DNA from: Takakia lepidozioides
Taxonomy: Eukaryota; Streptophyta; Takakiopsida; Takakiales; Takakiaceae
Length of the DNA stretch: 64,000 nt
Assembly (NCBI GenBank): GCA_030704615.1
Contig: CM060732.1
Location: forward strand, 57,889,053 to 57,953,052
Direction: 5' to 3'
How positions within the stretch are numbered: the first letter of the stretch is position 1; the number at the start of each line of letters is the position of its first letter. Position numbers and translations under genes: made by a program. This document shows, piece after piece, positions 12,501 to 23,800 of this stretch. The notes beneath the pieces were generated by a model, which saw only the letters and a list, made by a program, of their open reading frames with translations, was not told the DNA's origin and did no database searches.

Positions 12501-13392
12501 AGTATGAAGTTTCTACGGCTGCAGTCACCACGGCACTTTGAGGGTGGTGATTGGCATAATGGGGGCACTTGCCAGCGTACTGAACCTTTGCTCCCTGCAC
12601 AGGTGCGTCAAGAACCTTTCAACTGGGACTCTAGTACCTCTTTTCTGCCTCCTTTCTTATTAATTGATCAACAGTTTGATCACTTAGGCAGGTTGTCAGT
12701 GTCTGGGTGGAAGTATGTCTTGTGGTTCATCAGGACCAAAAGAAGATATATTTATATTTTTATATCTCTCTCTCTCTCTTTCTAATAAAAGATGTGAAGG
12801 CCTCCAATTGCCCAGAACAGGAGCCATTAGGAAACAAGAACCCAAAGCTTCCAGAACTATCTGGAAGCACAGGCTGTCTCCACGAGCCATCCTGTCTCTT
12901 CAAAAACACCTTCTTCTTTGTCTGAGATGACCATGTCAGCATGCTTTCTTCCTCTCTGTGACGTTCTCCAAGTCCCTTACAAGGGCCTTGGGAAGTTCCA
13001 CACATTTGGAGGAGGTTCAATCCTTTGCAGACCAGGGGAGCTCATCCATGGTTCTTTTGCGTTCAGTCTATGTAACTACATGAGGGTTGCTCTTGTTTCT
13101 GACAACTAATCAGGTGCACTCATTTTTCGCCCTGGAAAGCCATGGAGTCAACAGTGAGGCACGCCGCATAAATGCTCATCTGATAGCGGCCATTAACAGA
13201 ACGAGTTTCCACACCTTGAACATCACACAAATGAGCGAGTTCAGAGCAGATGCTCATCCCTCCACATCAGCTGGGACGCTGCATCCAGACTGCATGCATT
13301 GGTGCCTCCCAGGAGTAACTGACACTTGGAATGAAATGCTTGCAGCCCTTTTATTCAGAAAGCTTGATAGCTCGACCAGAGCTAGAAATTAA
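9582..13392 (+). CDS. TBL: Trichome birefringence-like (TBL) O-acetyltransferase, seven exons
   Basis: Golgi membrane enzyme family that O-acetylates cell-wall polysaccharides (PMR5N plus PC-esterase domains). A proposed first exon (9582 to about 9774) encodes a short cytosolic start and one membrane anchor at residues 21-38 ([18 protein letters not shown]). The phase-consistent exons that follow are 10040-10277, 10734-10911, 11382-11522, 11938-12052, 12468-12602 and 13114-13392. The PMR5N block shows [16 protein letters not shown] and [14 protein letters not shown]. The catalytic GDS motif is [11 protein letters not shown] at the start of the third exon. Other family blocks are [16 protein letters not shown] and [13 protein letters not shown]. 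The second catalytic motif, DxxH, is [11 protein letters not shown] close to the stop. Sequence style is nearest to the TBL12-16 group (inference). The exon 1 to exon 2 phase does not fit, so a small exon may be missing. No break is seen elsewhere. Confidence 0.93.
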
Positions 13393-14648
13393 GCAGTGTA
13401 GGCATTTAGTATGTCATTAGCAAAGAAGAAGTTCCAAACAAGTGGGTGTGCCATTGCTCCCCAGCTGCTGATAAACATCTGGAGAGTACACTAACGAAGC
13501 ATTGAGTAGTTGGAACTGAACGTTAAATCTTGTAAATAGAAACATAGCACCTTGGAAAATAGCTGGATCGCTGGTTTTGGCTCACTCATTCCCAACGGAT
13601 TGATTGCGAGAAAATTCTTTGGAGGCTCAGTTGAGTTGCATTGGCTCATCCTTGATGTTGACACCAGCGTTGGGTATTACTTTTTATAATAACTGCTGGA
13701 TCCTGATATTGAAATATGTTTTCCTTTTATTACCGCTGGTTCCATAGTATTAGATTACTTATAAACTTTTATATCCATGGGTTCTCAATAGAAGGATGAT
13801 GAGCTGTTGCTCCCGGGTATCTTTAAAAAGAAAAAATAAAGAAGGATTGTTTTTTATTTGCAGATGGGTATCAACCCGACTAGTATTGAAACCCGTTACC
13901 AACCTGGGTACAAATAATTAAAATGAAATGAAATGAAATGAAATGAAACAGTACCGCACTTGCCCATGCTATTTGTCACGCCCTGCCAGAATAATTAGTT
14001 TCTCTTGAAGAAGAGGTGGGGCAGTCTTTTTGTAATTTTTGCAGTTTTGGAAGTTAGCATTATATATAATATAAAATACTGGAGATATGTATGAGTAGCA
14101 CAATGGTAGTTTGCAAAGTTGTGGGAGTAGGTTTAGAGCTCAAATGACTGGGGATTCCTGCGTAGGAAGAGTAACATTTATTTTTCTTCCGACAGCACTT
14201 TTTTGGTTTAATTATTGTCGGACAGCGTAGGCAGGTGCGATATACCTTCAATTTACAAGCATACCTAGCTTCCCAAAGAAAATAAAATTTTGTTGCAAAA
14301 GCCGTTTGCATTAAAGTTATCTGTAAAGTAAACACCCACAACAACAAACAAACTTTCACTTGCACATTCCCACTTGATCCTCCCCGCGCTCTTTCTAGAC
14401 TTCCTCACCACAGAGCTGCAACTCACTCACTCATACTACTCTAACCCTCTCACATGCCCACTGGGTTTATCTGCTTACTCGAGTTTACACGACATAGATG
14501 AGCACTTTGGATCCTTGGGGATTGCAAGGTCTCACCACTGGCAAAGGCGAGGGTTTGCACACCCCCCAATCTCGCTTCCGCCAGTGAAGCGGTTCATCCG
14601 GCGCGCATTGTTGCACATATGTCACTATAGACCAGAAAAGGTTAGTGA
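13393..14648. other. Intergenic sequence with an AAATG microsatellite
   Basis: No supported gene. About five copies of the pentamer AAATG run at 13920-13947. The surrounding DNA is AT-rich. Short open frames on both strands at 14060-14763 have no recognisable domain. Confidence 0.5.
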
Positions 14649-15632
14649 GGACTCCACCCAAAGAGAAGGCAGAAGAAGAAGGCAGATAAGAAGTCTCGGA
14701 AGAAGGAACCTTCCAAGGAGCACAAATATTCAAGTAAGGATAGCACAATTGAGGCACCGTTGAATGATGAGAGTCCACCTAGAAATTTGGCCGAATCTGT
14801 CTTGGGTGGCACTTCAAAAGAGACTGAGATTGTTGTGGTTGCAGCTGAGGATACTACTATGGGCATTCAACCTGCCTCCCCGTCAGAAGAGACTCAATTG
14901 GAGACTGACCCTGCAGAGAAAGAGGAAGCCCTCGAACAGAATATTGTGGAACCCAAAGGAGATGATACCAAGGGATAGGTAGACCTCATGGATGCCACTG
15001 CCTCGACATCAACGTAGGTTACACTGCCCTCCCACTCATTCGTACCATCTGCATGTATGTACTCATAGGTCGGTAAGATAGCCATTGTAATTTTCTTGTG
15101 TGTTGGTTTGCAGGGTACGAAGGCTAAGGAGGTGTCTCTGTCAAAGATCCACGCCGTATCAAGGCTTGTCACTCGCTTGCATGTAGCCCTAGCCGCCTTC
15201 CCAGAGGCGCCTAAACCTGCAGCCCCAGCCGTACCATGGAAGGTACTGCTCTACACCTTCTTGGTTTCTAATTTCTTTGTTTTTCCGTGTGTTTTCGACA
15301 GTGATTGGGGTTTGGGATTGGGTATGCAGAAGTGGGAAATGGTGTTCCTCATGCACCCTGCAGATACAGGAAGACAAGCAGCATTGGCAGAGATCGCGGG
15401 ATTTCCTGGCAAGGATAACTTGCTCCATAACAAGACATAGAGGAGGGGTTCCTCAAGGTTAATATCAAGAAAGTTTTACTTCCAAATGTGAATTTGTCTG
15501 TTCCTAATACAGCCGATCGTCCTCCTCAAATCCTCCTGAAACATGTGAGGGATGGGTTCACAGTACGGCCTGAGAAGATCGTGAAGAGATGTCCGCCCCT
15601 GCCACCAGCTGACGTGACTGAGGAGGACTAGT
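14649..15632 (+). pseudogene. Unidentified, probably broken multi-exon gene
   Basis: Coding-like segments lie in order on the plus strand. The first, 14649-14978, starts with a lysine-rich stretch (KKKADKKSRKKEPSKEHK) and becomes acidic (EETQLETDPAEKEEALEQN). The second, 15114-15241, lies between a clear acceptor (TTTGCAG) and a GTACTG donor and encodes KAKEVSLSKIHAVSRLVTRL then a proline/alanine stretch. The third starts after CCCTGCAG at about 15367 (IQEDKQHWQRSRDFLAR) and must change frame near 15435 to continue as FLKVNIKKVLLPNVN, ending in ADVTEED and a stop at 15632. The first segment ends in an in-frame stop without a usable donor. I do not recognise the family. A transposon gag-like or transposase-associated origin is possible. 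Confidence 0.4.
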
Positions 15633-15821
15633 TGATATCTATATTACAGTTCTGGAACTTAGACTGTGTGGATAGCTGCAAGATGGGATCATAGATGTAG
15701 CTTCACAACACTCTTTTGCATATGCTCGACCCTGGCACCTGTCATTACAACATAAATGGTTTGTGTACTGGCTCACTGTTTATATTTGTAATATTCTAAG
15801 GTTTCGGATAGGGTTATGAGA

Positions 15822-16098
15822 AAACGATATATTAGTTCCGTAGGAGTTAGACAACAAACGTCTCACATCTCATTCAACTGTGCGACACTACCATAAGAGG
15901 CATGGATCGGAAAGTAATAGGTGCATATGCGACCTCCGAACGTTTGATACTAGGTCCAGCGAATGGTCTACTTGAACGTCCGGAGGTCGCATGTACATCT
16001 ATTACTTTTTTATCCATGTCACTCATGGTAGTGTCGACATTTGAATGAGATATGGAACGTTTGTTGTCTAACTCCTATGGAGCCAATGTATCATTTAT
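15822..16098. mobile_element. Foldback (MITE-like) element
   Basis: The left arm 15822-15955 and right arm 15965-16098 are reverse complements over about 130 bp with scattered mismatches. Matching landmarks are AGGAGTTAGACAACAAACGT, ATCTCATTCAA, CGACACTACCAT and GCGACCTCCG. A spacer of roughly 10 bp joins the arms, so RNA from either strand would fold into one long hairpin. No transposase and no clear target duplication were found. Confidence 0.8.
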
Positions 16099-16146
16099 CT
16101 GATACGTCCCAGTGTAATACGAGATCAATCAAAATTCGTTCGATTG

Positions 16147-16780
16147 TCCAATGAGGCGTTCACTTGTCATCTGGTTTTTGTTCAATGCGAAAAAGAAATC
16201 CTGCAATGCGTGCATGGCTATTGCACCCATTGAACGGATGTGGTTGAAGCCCCTCTTCTGCCCCCATGTGTTGGAACATGTGTGGAGACACATTAAACGA
16301 ATAAATCATTTGCCTCCCCATCGACGCGTTCACCCCTCAAGCCATTCCACAATTTAATTGAATTTAAATTCATTTTAAGCCAATAAATAGGTTTCAACTG
16401 CCTTTCATTGGGGGATTCTGGCACGTATCGATTTTGTTTTTGGCTCAATTTTGTTCTGCGGCTTCAAGCATCCCACCGCTACTCCCCCGCCAAAATTTGG
16501 ACCAATAAAAAATACCCCAAAAAACAAATTGTTCTCTTCGCTCACTATTGCAGATGTCTCTATGAAGAGTGCTTGAAGTTGAACACAAATCAAGTTTGGA
16601 GTGCACAACAGGGAAGAAACTGTGGTTTTGGGTCCAAATGAATTATGTTCGCTCCCAAATTTGGCACGCACGTTGCATATGTCTACATTACACGCCCCAT
16701 TCAAAAATGAAATGAAAAAAAAATCGTGAGCACGCGAAACACAGTCCAACAGGTCCCAAAGCAATAGCAGATCCAACGGA
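16147..16780. repeat. Dispersed repeat, copy 1 (matches 59,090-59,800)
   Basis: Blocks such as TTGCACCCATTGAACGGATG, CATTTGCCTCCCCATCGACG, TTTTGGCTCAATTTTGTTCT, CTCTATGAAGAGTGCTTGAA and GGGTCCAAATGA recur in the same order and spacing at about 59,090-59,800, with many point differences and a long A-run there. Neither copy encodes a recognisable protein. In both places an element-type accessory gene on the minus strand begins a little to the right. Confidence 0.75.
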
Positions 16781-17150
16781 ATACATTCAACGGGTGAACG
16801 GATGGTTGCCCATCTAAATCATTTTTGTTTGCTTCCAAACTTTGCCAGTACGTTCAAGACACCCTCTCACAAGTCCCAGACTAATATGAGATCAATCGAA
16901 ATTCATTCGATGGCTCAACGGATGGTTGGCCATCGAAATGATTTTGGTTCGCTTTGAGACTTGGCCACTATGTTCAATGTATCATGTAAGAAACCCCAGA
17001 GTAATATGAGATCAATCGAAATTCGTTCAATGGGCCAACAGATGGTTGCCTATCCAAATGATTTTCGTTCGCGTTGAAACTTGGCTAGTGTGTTCAATAT
17101 ACCCTTTGATACGTCTAAGTGTAATACGAGATCAATCGAAATTATTTTGT
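16755..17150. repeat. Degenerate tandem repeat of about 120 bp
   Basis: Roughly three copies in a row share AATATGAGATCAATCGAAATTC, written here as AATATGAGATC plus AATCGAAATTC, then AACGGATGGTTG and TTCG-rich blocks, with unit starts near 16755, 16880 and 17000 and a partial unit at about 17115. A partial unit at 16101-16145, just after the foldback, carries the same start (GATACGTCCCAGTGTAATAC). No coding content. Confidence 0.7.
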
Positions 17151-17512
17151 GCTTTGAGAACTTTGTGGGTATGTTCGTAGAAAGATCATAGATTTTGCGA
17201 AATGATTATGAAATACGCAGGGACCAGGCGAAATTTGTTTGAAAGACGACCGTTTGTAACTCGTTATAACTTATTGGTTAACATCAATTTTCCTTGTTCT
17301 CCAGCTTTCGGAGTTCATTGCAAATACCCACATACACGTCATGACCAAATATGACACCATTGTAAATTTGTTTACAGGGTGAACTATTTCTTCCCCATCA
17401 CACGAGTGTAAATGCGAAGAAAACGCTGCTCATGCAATTGAAATTGGCAGGTGCCGCACATGTGCATTGTGTATTAACAAAATTGGTGATATGCAAAATT
17501 GGCGGAATGCCA
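17151..17512. other. Non-coding stretch between tandem repeat and RING gene
   Basis: No gene, structural RNA or clear repeat was recognised. It probably belongs to the 3' flank of the minus-strand RING gene. Confidence 0.3.
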
Positions 17513-17559
17513 TCACTGTGTTTTCCAACAATATTCAAGGTACAACAAAAATGCACATT

Positions 17560-20019
17560 GTATAAGTACTACGCTGTCAGTCATTAAAAGCCTAGTCGTC
17601 ACTGTCTGAGGACAAGGAATTTGATGTTGTGGCCTGATTTTGCACTGCCAATTGCCAGAGCTTGCGACCATGATCTCGTGGTCAATGAGGGCCCAATGAC
17701 ATGTAATCAATTATGGTCTGCATCCGCCTACTTCGCGGCGAAAGTTGACTTTCTTCTTCACTCTCACGACGTGGCGGAGGTGGATCGAGAACAAGTGCTC
17801 GGGCTGCATGCAAATCGGCAACGAGGCCGTCCACATCCGGCAATAGAGCCCCCGAAATACGATGATAATGGTTTGTCCATAATCGCCTCCATTTCTCTAC
17901 AACTGCCTTCATGGTACTTTTGAAACTTTCCAACTGTCTCTTGCGGGCCCTGTCTCTAATCATTGTGTCGTTTCGACGGTAAGCCGCCTTGTACGCCTCA
18001 TTCATTTGGCGTTGACATATTATAGCATATTCTATTTCGGACAGCAACAAATGTCTCCCAATCGGTTGTCGATCATACAATTCGTTCTCCTCCGGCACCC
18101 ATGGAACCTGTGGGAGCCGGATAAACCTGGACTCCAATGCCCTTCCAGATTGCGGCAAAACTGCTCTCTCTCCCACCAATCTCGAATGCCTCCCGCACGT
18201 ATGGTTATCTCCCAGTCAGATGTGACCCAGAAATACTGGGGATCTTAGATGTATGCCGGGTTTCCGGCATATATGCCATGCATCTCTCTGTCTGCATCCC
18301 ATACCAAGTTCTTGCCCCAATGCACACAATTCAGAAGAGAGAGATGACTCCGGCCGCGGCCGGCATAACTAAGATCCATTTCGCCTTGCGGCTACTGCCC
18401 CCTTTCGGGGGTGGGCCCTATCACAATTCAGAAATATGAATGGTAGCCCATCCAATGGGAGGTTGTGTCGATTGTATTCAAAACCTATGGGCATCCGTTC
18501 CTCCAAGCCTACCAGCTCATAGAAACGGCAATGGATTGGTGTATGGCATTCTGGGCAAGCGCTCATCCGCAAGGCTTGCGGGATAAGACATGTGAAATGG
18601 AACATATGTCCACATGATCCAAGCACATGACATCCCTCTGGGCCGTATGGATTCATACACATCGAACAAATTGTGTCATCTGATATCCATGACGGCAAAA
18701 CGCCTTGTGGTATCTCCTCCCTCTGGGCCGGTTTGATGTCGCTGGTCATCCTTGTTGTGGTGTCCCACTCTTTCTCTATTTCCAATTCCTAGTTTATGCT
18801 TCTGTTCGACCCCGAAATTCTGTGCTCACATCGATCGAACATAGAATCCACATCTGCCCAATTGGTATACCCGGCGAATAAGCTTGATGCGATGCGAAGA
18901 TCGTTATACCTTTGCATGTTGGCATAAATGATATCCACGCTACGGTTCGACATGCGTGCGACACGTTGCAAGTCTGACAGTGCCCGCTCTACCCGTGCTT
19001 CTCTGGAGGCCAAATGGGTCGCCCATTGTACCCAATTCTCCCAATCGCCATACAATGGGACCCATGCCCGAATCTCCAGCGTTTTGGACAAGCGTCATGT
19101 AGTTGCCATGACAATGTCTCACTCCTTTGTAACGCGGTCGACATCTAATATCGGGTTCATCTCGGATTGAATGTCGACCCTCGAGCATTCCCCAGTTTCC
19201 AGTACTGATTCTTTTCTTTTCCTCCTTCTCTCACCCGCAATTCGTTATTCCTCAACCATGGTTTCATCGGCCACAAGGTCAAGGACGTCCGTAATTTCGT
19301 GAATAATGAGGTCAATACTGCGATCAAGCATCGCAAACTCCGCGTTCATGTCCACGACGTTTTGTTCGATCCTCATTGTGGACAACAGTGCCTTCATTGT
19401 TTGGAGGCATGTCTTGCAATCTAGCTTCCAACTCGGCTATGCGCAGTGTTTGCCAGTCTAGTCGGTCCTACAGGGTCCTGATTCGCTGGTATTTTTCCGC
19501 CAGTTGTTCCTCTAACGTTGCAGCCGGTTGTATTCTAAACGTGTCTGGGATGTACTCCAAATCGTATAGCAACCTTGCGTTCCTCATACTAGCAATTTGC
19601 CAATTCACTGGACGCAAAAGTATGACCTCCACGGACAACATGGCTGCCAAGGTGTACGGGATTTGGCCCTTTAAGAGAGGTTGACCCCACAATGTGCAAT
19701 GCACCTCATTCGCCCTATGCTGGAAATGCAAGTTCGTGCAAGACCTGGACTCTGCGTAATTGTTTCGGGTTTGCACGTTATGCCTATCCAAAGGCCAAAA
19801 TTGATTGATGTAGTACCATTTCACGAATTTTTTGCATCTCGTCATCAACCACCTAAATTCTTCCGGAACATCCTCCCAGCCCTCTTCTGCTAGTATGCTA
19901 GGGTCACCATATACTTCCCAATTCAAGTCTTGCCTTGACCCTTTGATTTTCTTAGGGGGCGGTTCATGTTCATTGGGATCATCTTTTCCATGACGGTCAT
20001 TGTCCTGGCCCTCTGCCAT
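17560..20019 (-). pseudogene. Degenerate RING-H2 finger gene in a transposon setting
   Basis: Five coding-like segments follow one another on the minus strand. The first (20019-19468, starting MAEGQDNDRHGKDD) is an unfamiliar domain rich in W and Y, ending in a heptad-like stretch (LEEQLAEKYQRIR). After an in-frame stop comes a likely coiled coil (about 19470-19250). The segment 19091-18789 (WENWVQWATHLASREARVER) and the segment 18785-18369 follow. The latter has a RING-H2 finger: Cys-x2-Cys-x14-Cys-x1-His-x2-His-x2-Cys-x10-Cys-x2-Cys, with SCGHMFHFTC at its centre. The last segment (18179-17682 and on) is helical and basic. RING-H2 domains usually belong to E3 ubiquitin ligases; that activity is family knowledge only. 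Stops and frame changes between segments suggest either introns or decay, and I favour decay. It lies between a dispersed repeat and a palindrome array, so I infer that it is element cargo. Confidence 0.55.
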
Positions 20020-20390
20020 TCTGCAACAATCAAAGCAACACTAAACGAGGTTTACTAATAAGATGTAACTCTAAACCCTTCATCCTAAACGAGTTTGAAT
20101 ATGTGTCAAAATAGTTCCTGAAAGCTAATTTTGTAGAATAAAATGATCCTGGAAGCCAGAGGACGGCCTATGGGAGCATTCTGTAACGACCTCACAGAAA
20201 TCGCGGCAAAAAATACCCCCTACCCAACCAATGGCCTCCTTCTCCACGTGACTACGTGTCGTGGAATAATGAAATGTCACGCACACAGAAGTTGTGTGAA
20301 GAGGAAGTGAGGGGAGAATGAGCCTCCCTTGGCTTATATGCTCCCTCCCCCCATTCTCATTCCTCGGGCCACGTGCAGGGCGAACCTTCT
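20020..20390. other. Upstream region of the RING gene with first promoter-like repeat unit
   Basis: No coding sequence. From about 20307 it holds the first copy of a unit (GAAGTGAGGGGAGAATGA, GCTTATATGC, a C-rich run, CCACGTGCAGGG) that recurs inside the neighbouring palindrome array. Confidence 0.5.
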
Positions 20391-22056
20391 AGAAGCGATC
20401 GCCAACTTGACGGTCGCTCCATTTTTCAGAAAAAATGAAAAAGAAAAAACGACCGCCAGAACTGGCGGTCGCTCCATTTTCCGAAAATAAAATAAATATG
20501 CGACCGCCAACATAGGCGGTCGCTACATTTACAGAGACATTAAGAATTGAAGCGATCGCCAGTAATGACGGTCACTTCATTTTCAAAACAATTAAAATAA
20601 AAGCGACTGCCAGTACTGGCGGTTGCTGGATTTACAAAAAAAGAAAAACAATTGCGGCGACCGCCCGTAATGGCGGTCGCTCGATTTTCCTCCAAAAAAC
20701 AGAGAAGCAACCGCCTGTAATGGTGGTCACTTCATTTTCAAAAAATTTTAAATAAAAACGACCGCCAGTAATGGCGGTCGTTTCATTTTCAAAACAATTA
20801 AAATAAAAGCGGTCGCTCCATTTCCAACCAAATTTAAATAAAAACGACCGCCACAAATGGCGGTCGCTGCAATTACAAAAAAACAACAATAGCGGCGACC
20901 GCCCCTAATGGCGGTCGCTCGATTTTCCTCCAAAAAACAAAAAAGCGACCGTCCGTAACGGCGGTCGCTACATTTTTAAAAATAACCACTTTATTTCTAA
21001 AATAAATAAATGTATCCCCCCCCCTCCCAAATTCCTCGCTCCACGCGCAGGACAGACCTCGTAGAAGCGACCGCCACCTTCGCGGTCGCTCTATTTTTAA
21101 AAAAAAAAGACCGCCAGTAATGGCGGTCGCTGCATTTTGTAAAAACAAAAACTGCCAGTAATGGAAGTGAGGGGAGAATGATTGGGAGCTTATATGCCCC
21201 CCCCCCCCCAGCGACCGCCACCTTCGCGGTCGCTCTATTAAAAAAAAAACGACCGCCAGTAATGGCGGTCGCTGCATTTTAAGAAATAACCATTAGAACG
21301 ACCGCCAGAAATGGCGGTCACTGCATTTTGTAAAAACAAAAACTGCCAGTAATGGAAGTGAAGGGAGAATGATTGGGAGCTTATATGCCCCCCCCGCCTC
21401 ATCCCTCGCTCCACGCGCAGGGTAGACCTCGTAGAAGCGACGCCCACCTTCGCGGTCGTTTCATTTTAAAAAAAAAAAAACGACCGCCAGTAATGGCAGT
21501 CGCCCTATTTCCAAAAGTAAAAAAATAAAAGCGACCGCCAATAATGGCGGTCGCTGCATTTTAAAAAATAACCATTATAGTGACTGCCAAAAATGGCGGT
21601 TGCTGCATTTTGTAAAAACAAAAACTGCCAGTAATGGAAGTGAGGGGAGAATGACTAGGAGCTTATATACCCCCGCCTCATTCCTCGTTCCACGCGCAGG
21701 GCAGACCTCGTAGAAGCAACAAAAAAAAAAGGACCGCCACAGATGGCGGTCGCTCTATTTCACAAAAAAAAAAAAAAAAAAAAAACGATCGTCAGTTATG
21801 GCGGTCGCTGCATTTATAAAAACAAAAAAAAACTTCAAGCGACCGCCTATAATGGAAGTAAGGAGAGAATGAGTCCGAGCTTATATGCCTTCCTCCCCCT
21901 GCCTCACTCCTCGCTCCATGCGCAGGGCACACCTCGTAGAAGCGACCTCACCTTGGCGATCGCTCCATTTAAAAATCCCCAAAAAACGACTGCAAAATAT
22001 GGCAGTCGATCCATTTTCCAAAATTAAAAAAACAACCGACCGCCACTATTGGCGGT
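20391..22056. repeat. Left array of short palindromes (about 26 units)
   Basis: Some 26 units of the palindrome GCGACCGCCA-(3 to 5 nt)-TGGCGGTCGC alternate with AT-rich spacers such as TGCATTTTAAAAAA. Unit starts at 20498, 20549, 20602, 20655, 20706 and 20757 show a period of about 51 bp. Several units carry paired changes in both arms or single mismatches. The last unit is split at 22056 by the chromovirus and resumes at 28070. Interleaved are four to six longer units with GGGAGAATGA, TTATATGC, a C-run, CACGCGCAGG and AGACCTCGTAGAAGCGACC. No coding content. The array looks like transposon subterminal repeats (inference). Confidence 0.9.
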
Positions 22057-22493
22057 TGTAACACCCAGGATTTACACAAACTAGAATAGAAGTACTTCTC
22101 AACTTTTTCCCAAAACAACTCGATGCCTTCTAGGCTTTCATTGCAGGTTTATATACCCTTCACAATATGATTATTTTAAAGGTTTGATTTGAGAGCCTCA
22201 AGTCAAAGCTTCCTAAAGTCAACCTTCCTAGATTTGGCATATTCTCCACAATACGACTTTATCAAAGATACTTGCTAAAGTCAACCTTCATAGGTTTGAC
22301 ATATTCTCTACAATATGACTTTATCAAAGATTTGTCATACTCTCCATAATATGAATATCTTAGAAATTTGACTTGAGAGCCTGAAGTCAAACTTCCTTAA
22401 GTCAAACTTCTTAGGATCCTTCCTAGTTATTCTAGAAACTTCTAGGGAACTTTCCTCCTCCATCTAGAACCTTCTAGATTCTACCTTGTTACA
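22057..22493 (-). repeat. Chromovirus 3' LTR
   Basis: Left-hand LTR, the 3' copy with respect to the element's own direction. It starts TGTAACACCCAGGATTTACA in plus orientation and ends CTACCTTGTTACA. It contains short internal duplications built on AGTCAACCTTCATAGG and TATTCTCCACAATA. Confidence 0.93.
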
Positions 22494-23136
22494 ATCCTCC
22501 TCGTTGCTCGAATTTTCAAAAGCTCGAATTGCCAATTGAGCATTTGCGAGATTTTGCACCGGTTCCCAAGTAGCTTCATATAATGGAAATCCTTTCCATA
22601 AAACCAAATATTTCAACACCTCATGTCGCCCTCGTTTATATGTGCGTTTTTTCAGATTACGGTCGACCTCCCACTTTTCATTTCCGTCTATCAACTCTGG
22701 TAAAGGTTGTGGTTCTTTGATTATCTTTGAATATTGATGGTCGAGGTTCGTAACGACGTAGTAGAGAAACGTGAAACACCGGGTGGATCTTCATATGTGG
22801 TGGTAACTCCAGCTTGTATGCTACTGCTCTAATGCGTTTAATGATCGAAAAAAGATCAATGAACCGTACCCCTAGTTTTCGCGATCTAATGATGTGTAAA
22901 TAAGTTGTAGACAACCACACTTGATCCCCAACTGCAAACTCCTCATCCCGTCGACGTGCATTTGCATACTGCTTTTGGTGATTTTGGGTAACCATCAGCT
23001 TCTCTTTAGCTTGACGTACTCCTCGTCGAATTTGTTGCACAAATGCGTTAGTCGCAGCTACCTTGGATAACTCATCTTTTGATAAATTGAACTTCGTAAG
23101 AGTTGTTGACACATTTGGGTGTTCACCATACATCAA
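22464..23136 (-). pseudogene. Chromovirus integrase C-terminus and chromodomain
   Basis: The segment 23136-22678 has the integrase C-terminal (GPY/F-like) region with GDQVWLSTTYLHI, LELPPHMKIHPVFHVSLLR and a following linker. The segment 22694-22464 is a chromodomain (EVLKYLVLWKGFPLYEATWE) that targets integration to chromatin in this group. The two are in different frames near 22690, so the polyprotein is broken. The chromodomain overlaps the start of the LTR by about 30 bp. Confidence 0.85.
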
Positions 23137-23205
23137 AAAGAAAAGAGTTTATTTCGTTGACGCGTTGACCGAGTTATTGTATGAAAATTCTACCAATGGT
23201 AATAA

Positions 23206-23800
23206 CTAATCCCATTCTTCTTGTTCTTCTAACGTAAAGGCCCGCAATATATCTTCAATTGTACGATTTGCTCGCTCTGTCTGTCTATCTGACTCCGGAT
23301 GATAGGCTGTTGACATAGCTAATTTGGTTTTAAAAAAACCAAATAAGCTTTTCCAAAACAAGCTAGTAAATTGGGTACCCCTGTCAGTAATGAGAACTTT
23401 AGATAGCCCATGATGAGAATAGACCGTTTCCAGATATAGTCGAGCTAGTTCAGGTGCAGTGACGGATTTTCTAGTGGGACGGATGGGTATCATCTTACTC
23501 AATTTGTCTACAAAGACCACAATAGTGTCCTATCCCGATGAGGTTTGAGGTAACTCACAAACTAAATCTATGCTCATATGTTCCCAACGTCTGTTTGGTA
23601 CTGGTAGTGGTTGTAAAAGACCTGCTGGCTTGCGGTTTGTTGATTTGTTTTGTTGACATCTCATGCAACTTCGAACGTACGCCTCCACCTCGTCTCGCAT
23701 CCGCGGCCAATAAAATGTTCGTTTTAGTTGTTCGAATGTTTTTTCAACTCCAACATGTCCTGCTATCGCCGTATCATGAGCTCCAAACAAGACTTATGTC
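23206..23800 (-). pseudogene. Chromovirus integrase zinc-binding and catalytic core
   Basis: The segment 23790-23530 carries the HHCC zinc-binding part (AGHVGVEKTFEQLKRTFYWP, then CMRCQQNK). The segment 23520-23206 carries the DDE core: the first D lies in the MSIDLVCELP block, the second in LITDRGTQF, and the E in DRQTERANRTIE. A stop separates the two segments at about 23,525, so no intact enzyme is made. Confidence 0.9.

Noticed and set aside
13920-13947. AAATG repeat as a regulatory element
   Set aside because: A simple microsatellite with no further evidence.
20997-21447. Minus-strand frames of 69-134 codons across the palindrome array
   Set aside because: They are translations of the repeat itself (recurring DRHYWRSFFF-like phrases) and have no independent support.
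20391-22056. CRISPR array (regular short palindromic repeats with spacers)
   Set aside because: Spacers are low-complexity AT-rich sequence, not unique; repeats are degenerate; no cas genes; and the setting is a eukaryotic nuclear genome.
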